From the NCBI GenBank assembly GCA_947296835.1, contig CAMYQS010000004.1, positions 1 through 17,850 on the forward strand: a DNA stretch of 17,850 nucleotides, written 5' to 3'. Within the stretch, counting starts at the first letter, position 1, and each line of letters starts with the position of its first letter. A program made the translations under genes and the position numbers. This document shows positions 1 through 7,673 of the stretch, piece after piece. Source of the DNA: an uncultured Atopostipes sp. Its GTDB lineage: Bacteria > Bacillota > Bacilli > Lactobacillales > Carnobacteriaceae_A. The notes beneath the pieces were generated by a model. That model made no database searches, was not told where the DNA came from, and saw only the letters and a program-made list of their open reading frames with translations.

Positions 1-1
1 A

Positions 2-928
2 GCTTATACAGATGAGGTTGGCGGAAAAGTAGATACTTTTGAAGCGAACATGGATACTTCTTTATTTGAAACTACCCTAATGCAAGCAGCGGAAACTGGA
101 CAGTACGACTTAATCGTTACAGGATTCGGAACGATGATTGAAGCATTGTCCAATACCGCTTCATCTTACCCAGATCAAGACTTCTTTATTTTTGATACTG
201 AGATGGATTTTACTGACGGTAAAAATGAAAACGTTATTTCGGTTCAAGCACTACAAAACCAAGGTGGTTTCTTAGCAGGAGCTATTGCTGCGCTAATTAC
301 GACAAGTGATGCAGAATATGCAAATGAAGATAAAAAAGTAGGATTCGTTGGTGCTATTGAATCGACATCGATTTTAGACTTCTTAGTGTCATATATTGAA
401 GGTGTTAATTTTGTTGATCCATCAATTGAAGTTATTTACTCTTTTGTGGGTAACCATACAGATACCGCTTTAGCGAAAGAAATCGGTTTAACTCAATACC
501 AACAAGGAGCAGATGTAGTGTTTGCTGCTGGTAGTAACGGTTTAGGTGTCGCAGAAGCTGCTAGAGATGCAAACGGCTATGTTATCGGAGTAGACTTTGA
601 CTATTCTGACAGAGTAGAAGCAGAAACTGGTAAGCATGTATTAAGTTCAGTAATTAAAGATTATACAAAAATGGTAACACCAGTTTTAGAAGGAATTAAT
701 GATGGTTCATTAGATTGGGGAACTCATCAATATATCTCATATAAAGATGGCGGAGTGTTCTTAATTAATAATGAGTCTACCCAAAGTGCACTTAATGATG
801 AAACTGCTGCACAGTTTGCAGAGATTGAAGAACAAGTAATTAACGATGATATTGAAATAACCTCAGCATTTGGAGCATCTACAGATGAAATAGAAGAAGT
901 AACAAATACAGCTGGAAGCATCGAATAA
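2..928 (+). CDS. BMP/PnrA-family nucleoside ABC transporter substrate-binding protein, 5' truncated
   Basis: Extracellular lipid-anchored binding protein that would capture a nucleoside and deliver it to the ABC importer encoded just downstream. The reading frame is open from base 2, so the N-terminus with signal peptide and lipobox lies outside the window; 308 codons are visible. The ATG at base 50 is internal and not the true start. The fold is recognisable from family blocks: an internal VGFVGAIES strand after the hinge, the YIEGVNFVDPSIEV block, an AAGSNGLGVAEAARD block corresponding to the family's GTG-G-FQEA segment, and VIGVDFDYSD, corresponding to the usual VIGVDSDQ. The acidic C-terminus is typical. 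Neighbours (double ATPase plus two permeases) match the NupNOPQ/BMP class. Guanosine, other purine nucleosides or uridine are all possible ligands; sequence alone does not decide. Confidence 0.9.
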   Translation, partial: AYTDEVGGKVDTFEANMDTSLFETTLMQAAETGQYDLIVTGFGTMIEALSNTASSYPDQDFFIFDTEMDFTDGKNENVISVQALQNQGGFLAGAIAALITTSDAEYANEDKKVGFVGAIESTSILDFLVSYIEGVNFVDPSIEVIYSFVGNHTDTALAKEIGLTQYQQGADVVFAAGSNGLGVAEAARDANGYVIGVDFDYSDRVEAETGKHVLSSVIKDYTKMVTPVLEGINDGSLDWGTHQYISYKDGGVFLINNESTQSALNDETAAQFAEIEEQVINDDIEITSAFGASTDEIEEVTNTAGSIE

Positions 929-935
929 AGATGAT

Positions 936-967
936 AAAGCTCCAATGTAATTGGAGCTTTATTTTTT
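936..967 (+). terminator. Rho-independent terminator/attenuator between binding protein and ATPase
   Basis: A perfect 11-bp stem (936-946 with 950-960, AAAGCTCCAAT and its complement) closes on a 3-base loop and is followed by ATTTTTT. It starts eight bases after the binding-protein stop and ends before the ribosome binding site of the ATPase gene. Partial termination here would make much more binding protein than transporter, a usual arrangement in ABC import operons; the partial read-through is inference. Confidence 0.85.
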
Positions 968-983
968 AAAGAAGAGGGATTAC

Positions 984-2582
984 ATGAATGAATTTTTGAG
1001 AAAAATAGAAGATGTATCGATTGGTAGTGAGATACTATCAATGAATGATATTACTAAAATATATCCAAATGGATTTATAGCGAATGAAGATGTGAATTTT
1101 AATTTGAAAAAAGGAGAAATTCACGGATTGGTTGGAGAGAATGGAGCAGGAAAAACTACCTTAATGAAGGTTCTATTTGGAATAGAGACTGCTGAAAATG
1201 GAAATATTAAACTTGCCGGAGAAAAAGTCTCAATAGCTAATCCGATTAACGCTTTGGAGTATGGGATTGGAATGGTTCATCAACACTTTATGTTAGTAGA
1301 ATCCTTATCTGTAGCTGAGAACATGGTTTTAGGACAAGAACCAGTAAAAAATATTCTTTCTTTTGATAAAGATACTGCTGTTGATAGAGTCCAAAAGGTT
1401 AGTAAAAGATTTGGACTGCCTGTTGATCCATATGCTAAAGTACGAGATTTATCCGTTGGATTTAAACAACGAGTAGAAATTTTGAAAATGTTACTACACG
1501 GGGCAAAGATACTATTATTAGATGAACCAACTGCATTGTTAACTCCACAAGAAACAGAGGAATTGTTTGATCAATTAATTGATTTGAAAAATGAAGGTTA
1601 CTCAATAGTTTTCATATCACATAAATTAAATGAAGTTAAGAGATTGTGTAATCGCATTACTGTTTTAAGAGACGGGAAAACGATTGTTACAAAAAAAATA
1701 GATGATGTCACTGAATCAGATATATCGAACTTAATGGTAGGAAGAAATGTTGACATTAATATTGAAAAAGATAAAGCAAAACCGATGCAATCCATACTGA
1801 AAGTACGGGAATTGACAGATTTTAATAGTTTTGGTAAAAAAGTTTTAAATAAAGTCAACTTTGACGTTCGTGCAGGTGAAATATTAGGTATTGCAGCTAT
1901 CGAAGGTAACGGTCAATCAGAACTTGCAGATAATCTATCGGGTATTAGAACCATTAAAGAAGGTTCTGTATCAGTAAAAGGAACGAAGATTAACGATTTA
2001 GATATTATTGATATCAGAAATCTAAATGTTTCTATCGTTCATGAAGATCGTATGACTACAAGTGTTGCTGTAAATCAATCTGTAAAAACAAATTTAATAG
2101 CAGATCGATTTGAGAAAGAAGATTTTTCCAATATAGGTGTATTGAAAAATAATGAAATTGAGAAATTATCTATTGATTTAATTCAAGAATTTGGTGTTAA
2201 AACGAATGATGGAGATTCAGCAGTACGTACTCTTTCTGGTGGTAACATTCAAAAGGTAGTAGCTGCGAGAGAATTTAGCTCTAATCCTGAATTACTAATT
2301 GTTTCTCAGCCAACCCGTGGTATTGATATTGGTGCTGCAGATTTGATTAGAAGAAAAATAATTTCACTTAGAGATGAGTTAAATACAGCTGTGTTACTTT
2401 TTTCAGCAGATTTATCTGAGTTATTATCAATAAGTGACAGTATCATTGTTTTATACGAAGGAGAAATTGTTGCTTATTTTGATAATGCAGAAGATTTAAC
2501 AGAAGTTATTCTCGGAGAATATATGCTAGGGATTAAAAAACAGACAGAAAGTGAAATAAAAAGGGTGGTTTCTAATGGTTAA
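984..2582 (+). CDS. Nucleoside ABC transporter ATP-binding protein with two ATPase domains (NupO/YufO type)
   Basis: Cytoplasmic ATPase of the importer, 532 residues, with two ABC domains in tandem as in sugar and BMP-class nucleoside ATPases. First domain: Walker A GENGAGKTT at about 51-59, Q-loop Q100, signature LSVGF at 156-160 (not the usual LSGGQ), Walker B ILLLDEP at 176-182, H-loop H213. Second domain: degenerate Walker A EGNGQSE at about 307-313, intact LSGGN at 417-421, SQPTRG replacing the usual DEPT at 441-446, and no H-loop histidine. This asymmetry, with one catalytic and one degenerate site, is normal for the family. The ATG at 984 was chosen because AGAGG lies 6-7 bases upstream; an in-frame TTG at 951 falls inside the terminator stem. 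An N-terminal extension of about 18 residues precedes the first conserved strand. The end overlaps the permease gene by 8 bases. Confidence 0.95.
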   Translation: MNEFLRKIEDVSIGSEILSMNDITKIYPNGFIANEDVNFNLKKGEIHGLVGENGAGKTTLMKVLFGIETAENGNIKLAGEKVSIANPINALEYGIGMVHQHFMLVESLSVAENMVLGQEPVKNILSFDKDTAVDRVQKVSKRFGLPVDPYAKVRDLSVGFKQRVEILKMLLHGAKILLLDEPTALLTPQETEELFDQLIDLKNEGYSIVFISHKLNEVKRLCNRITVLRDGKTIVTKKIDDVTESDISNLMVGRNVDINIEKDKAKPMQSILKVRELTDFNSFGKKVLNKVNFDVRAGEILGIAAIEGNGQSELADNLSGIRTIKEGSVSVKGTKINDLDIIDIRNLNVSIVHEDRMTTSVAVNQSVKTNLIADRFEKEDFSNIGVLKNNEIEKLSIDLIQEFGVKTNDGDSAVRTLSGGNIQKVVAAREFSSNPELLIVSQPTRGIDIGAADLIRRKIISLRDELNTAVLLFSADLSELLSISDSIIVLYEGEIVAYFDNAEDLTEVILGEYMLGIKKQTESEIKRVVSNG

Positions 2583-3669
2583 ATTACCGAGACAGCGAAA
2601 TACAGAACAAATTGAATCAAGATTTACGATAATTCGAACAACAACTGCGATTTTAATCGCACTAGTCATCGCATTTTTATTGATTTTAGTTGTAAGTGAT
2701 CAACCAATAACCGACTTTTTAACTTTACTAGTAGGACCTTTAAGAAATTCAAGTAGTATGATAACAGTTATTTCTAAATCAGTTCCATTACTGTTTACTG
2801 CAATTGCTATTAGTTTGGTTTATTCTGCTGGTCAAATAAATATAGGTGCCGAAGGTGCGTTTTTTGCAGGTGGAGTAGCGGCTACAGCTGTTGCAGTAAT
2901 ACCTGGGATTCCACCAGTAATTCACGTTATTCTATCTATATTAGCCGGTGGTATTGTTGGATCCATTGTTATGGGGATTCCTGGGCTATTATATACAAAA
3001 TTTGATTCAGTAACGATTGTTACGTCATTAATGATGAACTACGTAGCATTGCATTTAGGGTTGTATTTTATTTTAAATCCATTAAGAGATCCAAGTGCTG
3101 GTTTTGAAGGTTCATATGCTTTTCAACCATCTGCCATACTCTCCAAATTATTTAATTCACGTATTAGTACAGGTTTAATTATAGCAATTGTTGTAGTGTT
3201 TTTTGCTGCATTCTTGATAAATAAAACAACGTTTGGCTACAAAATGCAAGCAGTAGGAAGTAACCCACGATTTGCTAATTACTCTGGTATTAATGTAGAA
3301 AAAACAATTTTAAGTGTATCACTGTTAGCGGGTATGATAGGTGGAATCGGAGGGTCAGTTGAAGTATTAGGAAATTACAACCGTTTTATGTATTCAGGTT
3401 TTACCAATCATGGTTGGGACGGTATGATGATTGCCGTATTATGTCGAAACAATCCTAAGTTAATACCTTTAGGTACATTGTTTTTAGCTTACATCCAAAC
3501 TTCAGCAGATACACTTAACTTAACGTCAAACATACCTCCAGAATTAATTGAAATGGTTCAAGCGATTATTATTATCTTTATCGCAGCAAAAGAATTCTTG
3601 AAATCATGGGAACACAAAGCAATTGTTAAAAATTCTCAATCAAGATTAGTAGAAGAAGGAGTGAAATAA
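2575..3669 (+). CDS. Nucleoside ABC transporter permease, first subunit (NupP/YufP type, BPD_transp_2)
   Basis: Integral membrane subunit of the importer, 364 residues, in the branched-chain amino acid/ribose permease family. The N-terminus is basic and cytosolic, followed by a long hydrophobic segment at about 20-45 and some eight to nine further membrane segments. The family block GQINIGAEGAFFAGG is seen at about 87-101, and the cytosolic coupling-loop region reads GYKMQAVGSNPRFANYSGIN, typical of YufP-like permeases. The start overlaps the end of the ATPase gene by 8 bases, so translation is probably coupled; a GGGTGG sequence lies just upstream. It pairs with the second permease, one base downstream, to form a heterodimeric channel. 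Confidence 0.95.
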   Translation: MVKLPRQRNTEQIESRFTIIRTTTAILIALVIAFLLILVVSDQPITDFLTLLVGPLRNSSSMITVISKSVPLLFTAIAISLVYSAGQINIGAEGAFFAGGVAATAVAVIPGIPPVIHVILSILAGGIVGSIVMGIPGLLYTKFDSVTIVTSLMMNYVALHLGLYFILNPLRDPSAGFEGSYAFQPSAILSKLFNSRISTGLIIAIVVVFFAAFLINKTTFGYKMQAVGSNPRFANYSGINVEKTILSVSLLAGMIGGIGGSVEVLGNYNRFMYSGFTNHGWDGMMIAVLCRNNPKLIPLGTLFLAYIQTSADTLNLTSNIPPELIEMVQAIIIIFIAAKEFLKSWEHKAIVKNSQSRLVEEGVK

Positions 3670-3670
3670 A

Positions 3671-4591
3671 ATGTTGGAACATATTTTTTCAGTGGCATTT
3701 ATTTTTTCTATCGTTAGAATGTCCACGCCTATTTTATTTGCTTCGATGGCAGCTGTAGTAGGAGCAAAAGCAGATATCCTTTGTATTGGATATGAAGCGA
3801 TGATGTTATTTGCAGCTCTTGGTGGAGTATTAGCGTCTGCATACACGCAGAGTCTACTCATCGGGATGTTAGTTGGTGTTCTATCAGGCTTAACGATTGC
3901 AGGTATTTTTGCTTATTTCGTTCTCTATTTAGATACGACACCTTTATTAGCTGGGTTAGCTTTGAATATGTTCGGGACAGCCGGAACAGTGTTTATCGTA
4001 TTTTTACTAACTGGACGAAAACTAGATACGTCAATCTTAGCTAGTTTAACATTTCCAGATATTCACATTCCTTTAATTGAAAACATACCTGTAATTGGTC
4101 CGGCTATTTCAGGACACAATGCTCTATCTTATTTAGGTTTATTTACAGTTCTCTTTGTATATTACCTAATTTATAGAACAAAGTTAGGTCTACAAATTAG
4201 AGCGGCAGGTGAAAACCCAGAAGCAGCAGAAGCAGCCGGAATTGATGTTAAGAAAACAAAGCTAATAGCTATGTTGATAAGTGGAGTAATTGCTTCGTTT
4301 GGGGGTATGTATCTATCAATGGCTCAAATGCCTTACTTTATTACGAATATAACTGCCGGTCGAGGTTTCATTGGTATAGCTGCTCAGAACTTGAGTGGGG
4401 GTAATGCTTTTGGAACGATGATAGCAACAATTGTTTTTGGAATTTCGATGGCGTTTGGTAATTTAGCACAATCCTTTAGATTACCATCACAATTTGCATC
4501 TGTATTACCTTATCTAATGACAATTTTAGGATCAGTTATTGTAGGTGCTAAAAGATTAAGAGATGAAAAGAAAATAAAGAATATTTACTAA
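3671..4591 (+). CDS. Nucleoside ABC transporter permease, second subunit (NupQ/YufQ type, BPD_transp_2)
   Basis: Second membrane subunit of the importer, 306 residues, shorter than its partner as usual for this class. It begins directly with a membrane segment and contains the family block TPILFASMAAVVGAKADILCIGYEAMMLFAALGG in its first 60 residues (given here only as a landmark: the core is KADILCIGYEAMMLFA). The coupling loop reads GLQIRAAGENPEAAEAAGID, the EAA-like loop typical of this family. Only one base separates it from the first permease, and AAGGAG lies nine bases before the ATG. The two permeases, the ATPase and the binding protein complete the transporter. Confidence 0.95.
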   Translation: MLEHIFSVAFIFSIVRMSTPILFASMAAVVGAKADILCIGYEAMMLFAALGGVLASAYTQSLLIGMLVGVLSGLTIAGIFAYFVLYLDTTPLLAGLALNMFGTAGTVFIVFLLTGRKLDTSILASLTFPDIHIPLIENIPVIGPAISGHNALSYLGLFTVLFVYYLIYRTKLGLQIRAAGENPEAAEAAGIDVKKTKLIAMLISGVIASFGGMYLSMAQMPYFITNITAGRGFIGIAAQNLSGGNAFGTMIATIVFGISMAFGNLAQSFRLPSQFASVLPYLMTILGSVIVGAKRLRDEKKIKNIY

Positions 4592-4603
4592 AATGTACAT
4601 TTT
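4590..4603. repeat. 14-bp perfect palindrome at the permease/phosphorylase junction
   Basis: AAAATGTACATTTT reads identically on both strands and overlaps the stop codon of the second permease. It has no loop, so it is a poor RNA hairpin, and no good T-tract follows. It could be a DNA-binding half-site pair for a local regulator or simply chance in AT-rich sequence. Confidence 0.35.
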
Positions 4604-4614
4604 TAAGAGAGGAA

Positions 4615-5403
4615 ATGATTAAGGACATGGAAATATCAGCAAGTAACCCTATTGTGGATGGAAAAATGCCACACTTAAAAGTTAAAAAGGGTCAAATAGC
4701 ACCAATTGTTTTGCTCCCGGGAGATCCCGGTCGTGTAGAATTTTTCAAAGATCTATGTGATGATTTTGAAATTTTATCTAGAAACCGTGAATATGTAATT
4801 GGAACAGGTACATATAAAGGCGTTCCTATTAGTGTTTGTTCGACGGGTATTGGTGCAGCATCTACAGAAATTGCTATTATTGAGTTAATCCAATTAGGCG
4901 CAAAAGCGTTAATTCGAGTAGGTGGAACTGGAGCTATCCAAGAACATATTAAACCAGGTGAAATGATTATCACGACTGGATCGATGAGACTAGGCGGTTC
5001 TAGTCAATATTATGCACCAGTTGAATACCCAGCGGTAGCATCCTTCGAAGTAGTGAATGCTTTAGTAGAAGCTAGTAAGGATAAAGGCGTAAAATATCAT
5101 ACTGGAATAGGAGCATCAGTTGGTTCTTATTACGCGGGTCAAGCTAGAGAATCAGCCGGTAAAAGCTTTTATGACGAAAACAGAATTGAAGAACTTCGTG
5201 ATATGAATATCATCAACATTGAAATGGAAGCTGAGACAATTATTACTCTAGCAAATGTTTTTGGAGTATTCTCCGGTGTTATTTGTGCGGTTCATGGTAA
5301 CAGAGCTACTGATGAATGGATTCATGAATTTTCTCCTTATCAAATACAGATGTTAGAAATAGCATTAGAAAGTGTAGTATCATTAACTAAAGAGTATTTG
5401 TAA
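4615..5403 (+). CDS. udp: Uridine phosphorylase-like nucleoside phosphorylase
   Basis: Cytoplasmic enzyme of the NP-I phosphorylase family, expected to split an imported nucleoside with phosphate into free base and ribose-1-phosphate. 262 residues, normal length. Visible family motifs: an early histidine (H20), LLPGDPGRV (33-41), NREY with R58, STGIGAAS (76-83), RVGGTGAIQ (101-109), YYAGQAR (172-178) and IEMEAETI (202-209). Compared with E. coli Udp as remembered, the uracil-contacting Gln and Arg are kept at Q176 and R178, which favours a pyrimidine substrate. However, the Thr of RIGTTG that contacts phosphate/ribose is Gly here (G104), and the Pro of the GGPS loop is Ala. The start is uncertain: AGAGAGG ends only two bases before this ATG, while a second in-frame ATG at 4627 is about 14 bases away. 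It is co-directional with the nucleoside transporter, 23 bases downstream. Confidence 0.88.
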   Translation: MIKDMEISASNPIVDGKMPHLKVKKGQIAPIVLLPGDPGRVEFFKDLCDDFEILSRNREYVIGTGTYKGVPISVCSTGIGAASTEIAIIELIQLGAKALIRVGGTGAIQEHIKPGEMIITTGSMRLGGSSQYYAPVEYPAVASFEVVNALVEASKDKGVKYHTGIGASVGSYYAGQARESAGKSFYDENRIEELRDMNIINIEMEAETIITLANVFGVFSGVICAVHGNRATDEWIHEFSPYQIQMLEIALESVVSLTKEYL

Positions 5404-5416
5404 ATGAGGGATATAT

Positions 5417-6160
5417 ATGCAACTAATAGATCGAACAATAAATTTATTGGTTCTATTGAGCAAAGAAGAAAATGGACTTACTGTTTCAGAAATATCAGAA
5501 GTCATCGGTATTCCAAATAGTTCTGCTCATAGAATTCTACAAAGTTTAAAAAAGAATAACTTTGTCGTCCAATCGTCTGACACCAAAAAGTACATGTTAG
5601 GATATCAGGCTATTACATTGGGTGATAACATTTCAAAAAATAATCATTTGAGTGTTACGGCGCATGAATATATGGAGTCGTTAGCTAATGAAGTAGGGGA
5701 AACTGTTGCTTTAAGTGTATTACATCGAGATAGACTTCTTACGATAGACTATGTTGAAAGTTCAACATTCATGCAGTTGATGATTAAGAAGGGCGTGGGA
5801 ATGCCAGCTTTGTTAACTTCAGCAGGCAAGGCAATTTTAGCATATCATCCTGTTGAGCGTCTGAAGGGCGTTTATAGTAATATTCAGACGGACTCAAAAT
5901 TTAATATGAAGCTCAGAAGTCTAGGAGCCTATGTAGATGAACTAAATGAAGTTTCAGAGAATGGTTATTCATTAATTGATGAAGAACTACAACCAGGAGT
6001 ATACGGTATTGCATCACCAATTTTTGATAATAGTAATAATATTATTGCTGCTATTTCAATTACTGCAATAAAAGAAAATGGTAACATCAATGAAAATACA
6101 ATAGAGCTTCTGAAGAAAACTGCAAAAGATATATCATTAGCATTAGGTGCGAAAAAATAA
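5417..6160 (+). CDS. IclR-family transcriptional regulator
   Basis: Cytosolic DNA-binding regulator of 247 residues, the usual IclR length. The N-terminal winged helix-turn-helix covers about 1-60, with the recognition-helix segment IGIPNSSAHRILQSLKK; the linker and effector-binding domain follow from about 75 to 245, with family blocks SAGKAILAYHP, NGYSLIDEELQPGVYGIASPIFD and AAISITA. The ATG is preceded by GAGGG at a 6-base spacing. It lies 13 bases after the phosphorylase gene, so it is probably in the same transcript and controls the transporter/phosphorylase genes. IclR proteins more often govern aromatic or organic acid catabolism or sugar acids, so pairing with a nucleoside operon is somewhat unusual; the ligand is unknown. 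Confidence 0.93.
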   Translation: MQLIDRTINLLVLLSKEENGLTVSEISEVIGIPNSSAHRILQSLKKNNFVVQSSDTKKYMLGYQAITLGDNISKNNHLSVTAHEYMESLANEVGETVALSVLHRDRLLTIDYVESSTFMQLMIKKGVGMPALLTSAGKAILAYHPVERLKGVYSNIQTDSKFNMKLRSLGAYVDELNEVSENGYSLIDEELQPGVYGIASPIFDNSNNIIAAISITAIKENGNINENTIELLKKTAKDISLALGAKK

Positions 6161-6164
6161 TTTT

Positions 6165-6211
6165 AAAAGACCGTGTATTTAATTTTGATAATTGAGAGCG
6201 GTCTTTTGTTT
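6165..6211 (+). terminator. Probable Rho-independent terminator after the IclR gene
   Basis: AAAAGACCG at 6165-6173 pairs perfectly with CGGTCTTTT at 6199-6207 (9 bp), leaving a 25-base AT-rich loop, and is followed by GTTTTA. The stem sits between the IclR stop codon and the ribosome binding site of the dehydrogenase gene. The long loop makes it weaker than a classic terminator, so the dehydrogenase may be reached by read-through. Confidence 0.6.
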
Positions 6212-6238
6212 TATGAAAATATGATTGGAGGTAAAAGT

Positions 6239-6931
6239 GTGGGTAGTAAAGTTGTAGCTATAACGGGTGCCGGTAGTGGGTTAGGTGCTTCATTAGCAGT
6301 TCAGTACAATAAAATAGGTTATCACGTAATTTTATTAGGACGTACACTTGAAAAATTAAAGTTAGTGGGAGCATCATTTTTAAATGAGAATTATTCTATC
6401 TATACGTTAGATGTTTCTAAATACAAAGAAGTAAATGAAGTTTTTGAAAAAATTGTTAATATTGAAGGGGATATTGATATCTTGGTCAATAATGCAGGGG
6501 TGGGATACTTTGAATTACTAGAAAATTTAGATGTAGAGCAAATGGATAAAATGATCAATATAAACCTAAAAGGTACGATATATTGTACACAGCAAGTCTT
6601 TACAGCAATGAAGAAAAAGAATCAAGGATCAATAATTAATATCATATCGACAGCAGGTCTAGAAGGTAAAGTTAATGAAACAGTATATTGTGCAAGTAAA
6701 TTTGGTGTCAAAGGATTTACTGAAAGTATCCTAAAAGAAACTAAAGATACGAATATCCATATTCATGGAATTTATATAGGAGGAATGGGGACACCATTTT
6801 GGGTTGGAACAGAACAAGAAACTCAATCAGATCATTTAATGAATCCAGATGATGTTGCAGAAATTATTATCGCAAACACAATATTAAGAGATAAATTAAG
6901 TATTCCAGAAGTAATAATAAGGAATTATTAA
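6239..6931 (+). CDS. Short-chain dehydrogenase/reductase, classical SDR family
   Basis: Predicted cytosolic NAD(P)-dependent oxidoreductase of 230 residues, a little shorter than the usual 240-260. The dinucleotide-binding motif TGAGSGLG is at 9-16, NNAG at 84-87, the structural Asn in INL at about 108-109, catalytic Ser in IISTAG at about 137, and the YCASK active site with Y150 and K154. The position after the active site that normally holds PG reads GGMGTPFW, and the C-terminus is short, so the substrate loop is minimal. GTG at 6239 is chosen because GGAGG (6227-6231) lies seven bases upstream; an ATG at 6221 has no ribosome binding site and would contain that GGAGG. It follows the IclR gene after a hairpin. 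The substrate cannot be inferred from the sequence. Confidence 0.9.
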   Translation: MGSKVVAITGAGSGLGASLAVQYNKIGYHVILLGRTLEKLKLVGASFLNENYSIYTLDVSKYKEVNEVFEKIVNIEGDIDILVNNAGVGYFELLENLDVEQMDKMININLKGTIYCTQQVFTAMKKKNQGSIINIISTAGLEGKVNETVYCASKFGVKGFTESILKETKDTNIHIHGIYIGGMGTPFWVGTEQETQSDHLMNPDDVAEIIIANTILRDKLSIPEVIIRNY

Positions 6932-7622
6932 ACGTTATATTATATAATAGGAACCTTTTTTTAAAAAAATATGCATTTATTCTCATAAATATTTGGGAAT
7001 AAGGTCATAGATTAATGAATAAAGAAAGAACCTCACTTCTAACTTTTGAAGATTATATTAGCAATATACTTTTATATTCTCGACTATATATGTTTTTTTA
7101 AAAATAATTTGATATCACTCTAACATCTGCGCCTGGATAGCAGGTATTATCATAATAGACAGCTTTTTATTTGTATTTCAAGAAAGAAAATAATCTCTTC
7201 CAAATGACAGTTTGCTAAGCTTTTATTAATCGAAACAACATCAGTAGAGGGTATCAATACTTTAGTAATGGTGTAACAGAATATAATACTATAAACACAA
7301 TATGGAACTCATTTTGAAGTACAAATACTTTGAAAGAGTTCTTTTTATATACAAGAAAGTATTGGATTGATTTCTTCTACAGTTGAATGCCTATACCGAA
7401 AGTTGCTACATACAGGAATGAGAAAATACGAAATCATTTACGATAAAATTATACATAAACTTTAAGTAATATAAGCAAACTTCTGTACTATTGTAATGTT
7501 AAAGAAATTTTTAAGAGGGGTTAAGTTTATAAGTAGATATACAAAAACGATAGACTGGTATAAGTTTGATGTTCAGAACAAATGTTGTATTTTTCAAGAA
7601 CAAAGATTAACTACAAGCGGTA
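6932..7622. other. AT-rich intergenic region with no convincing gene
   Basis: This stretch separates the nucleoside module from the PTS module. No ORF with both a ribosome binding site and family similarity was found. A 28-codon ORF at 7015-7101 has only a weak AAGG upstream and no recognisable product. Around 7285-7465, short peptide stretches in shifted frames (for example IQESIGLISSTVECLYRKL, then MRKYEIIYDKI) look like a helix-turn-helix gene broken by frameshifts and stops, but this is only a suspicion. A small AT-only inverted repeat (6935-6947) follows the dehydrogenase stop codon; no strong terminator is seen there. Confidence 0.6.
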
Positions 7623-7651
7623 TTGATGTTAATTGCATATAGCCGTATCAT
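7623..7651 (+). promoter_or_regulatory. Candidate sigma-A promoter for the ascorbate-type PTS operon
   Basis: TTGATG (7623-7628) and TATCAT (7646-7651) are separated by 17 bases and match the -35 and -10 consensus at four and five of six positions. Transcription would begin near 7658, leaving a short leader ahead of the regulator's ribosome binding site at 7659-7668. The short leader and very AT-rich context lower confidence. Confidence 0.4.
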
Positions 7652-7673
7652 TTTAATCAAGGGGAAGGTCATT

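Noticed and set aside
6954..6970. T-run followed by A-run after the dehydrogenase gene
   Set aside because: No GC-containing stem precedes it; it is simple low-complexity sequence and not a supported terminator.
7015..7101. 28-codon ORF in the long gap
   Set aside because: Weak ribosome binding site, no recognisable product, and such ORFs are expected by chance in this AT-rich sequence.
7611..7625. Possible cre site near ACAAGCGGTATTG upstream of the PTS regulator
   Set aside because: It fails the consensus at the conserved G and at the 3' end positions, so it is no better than chance.
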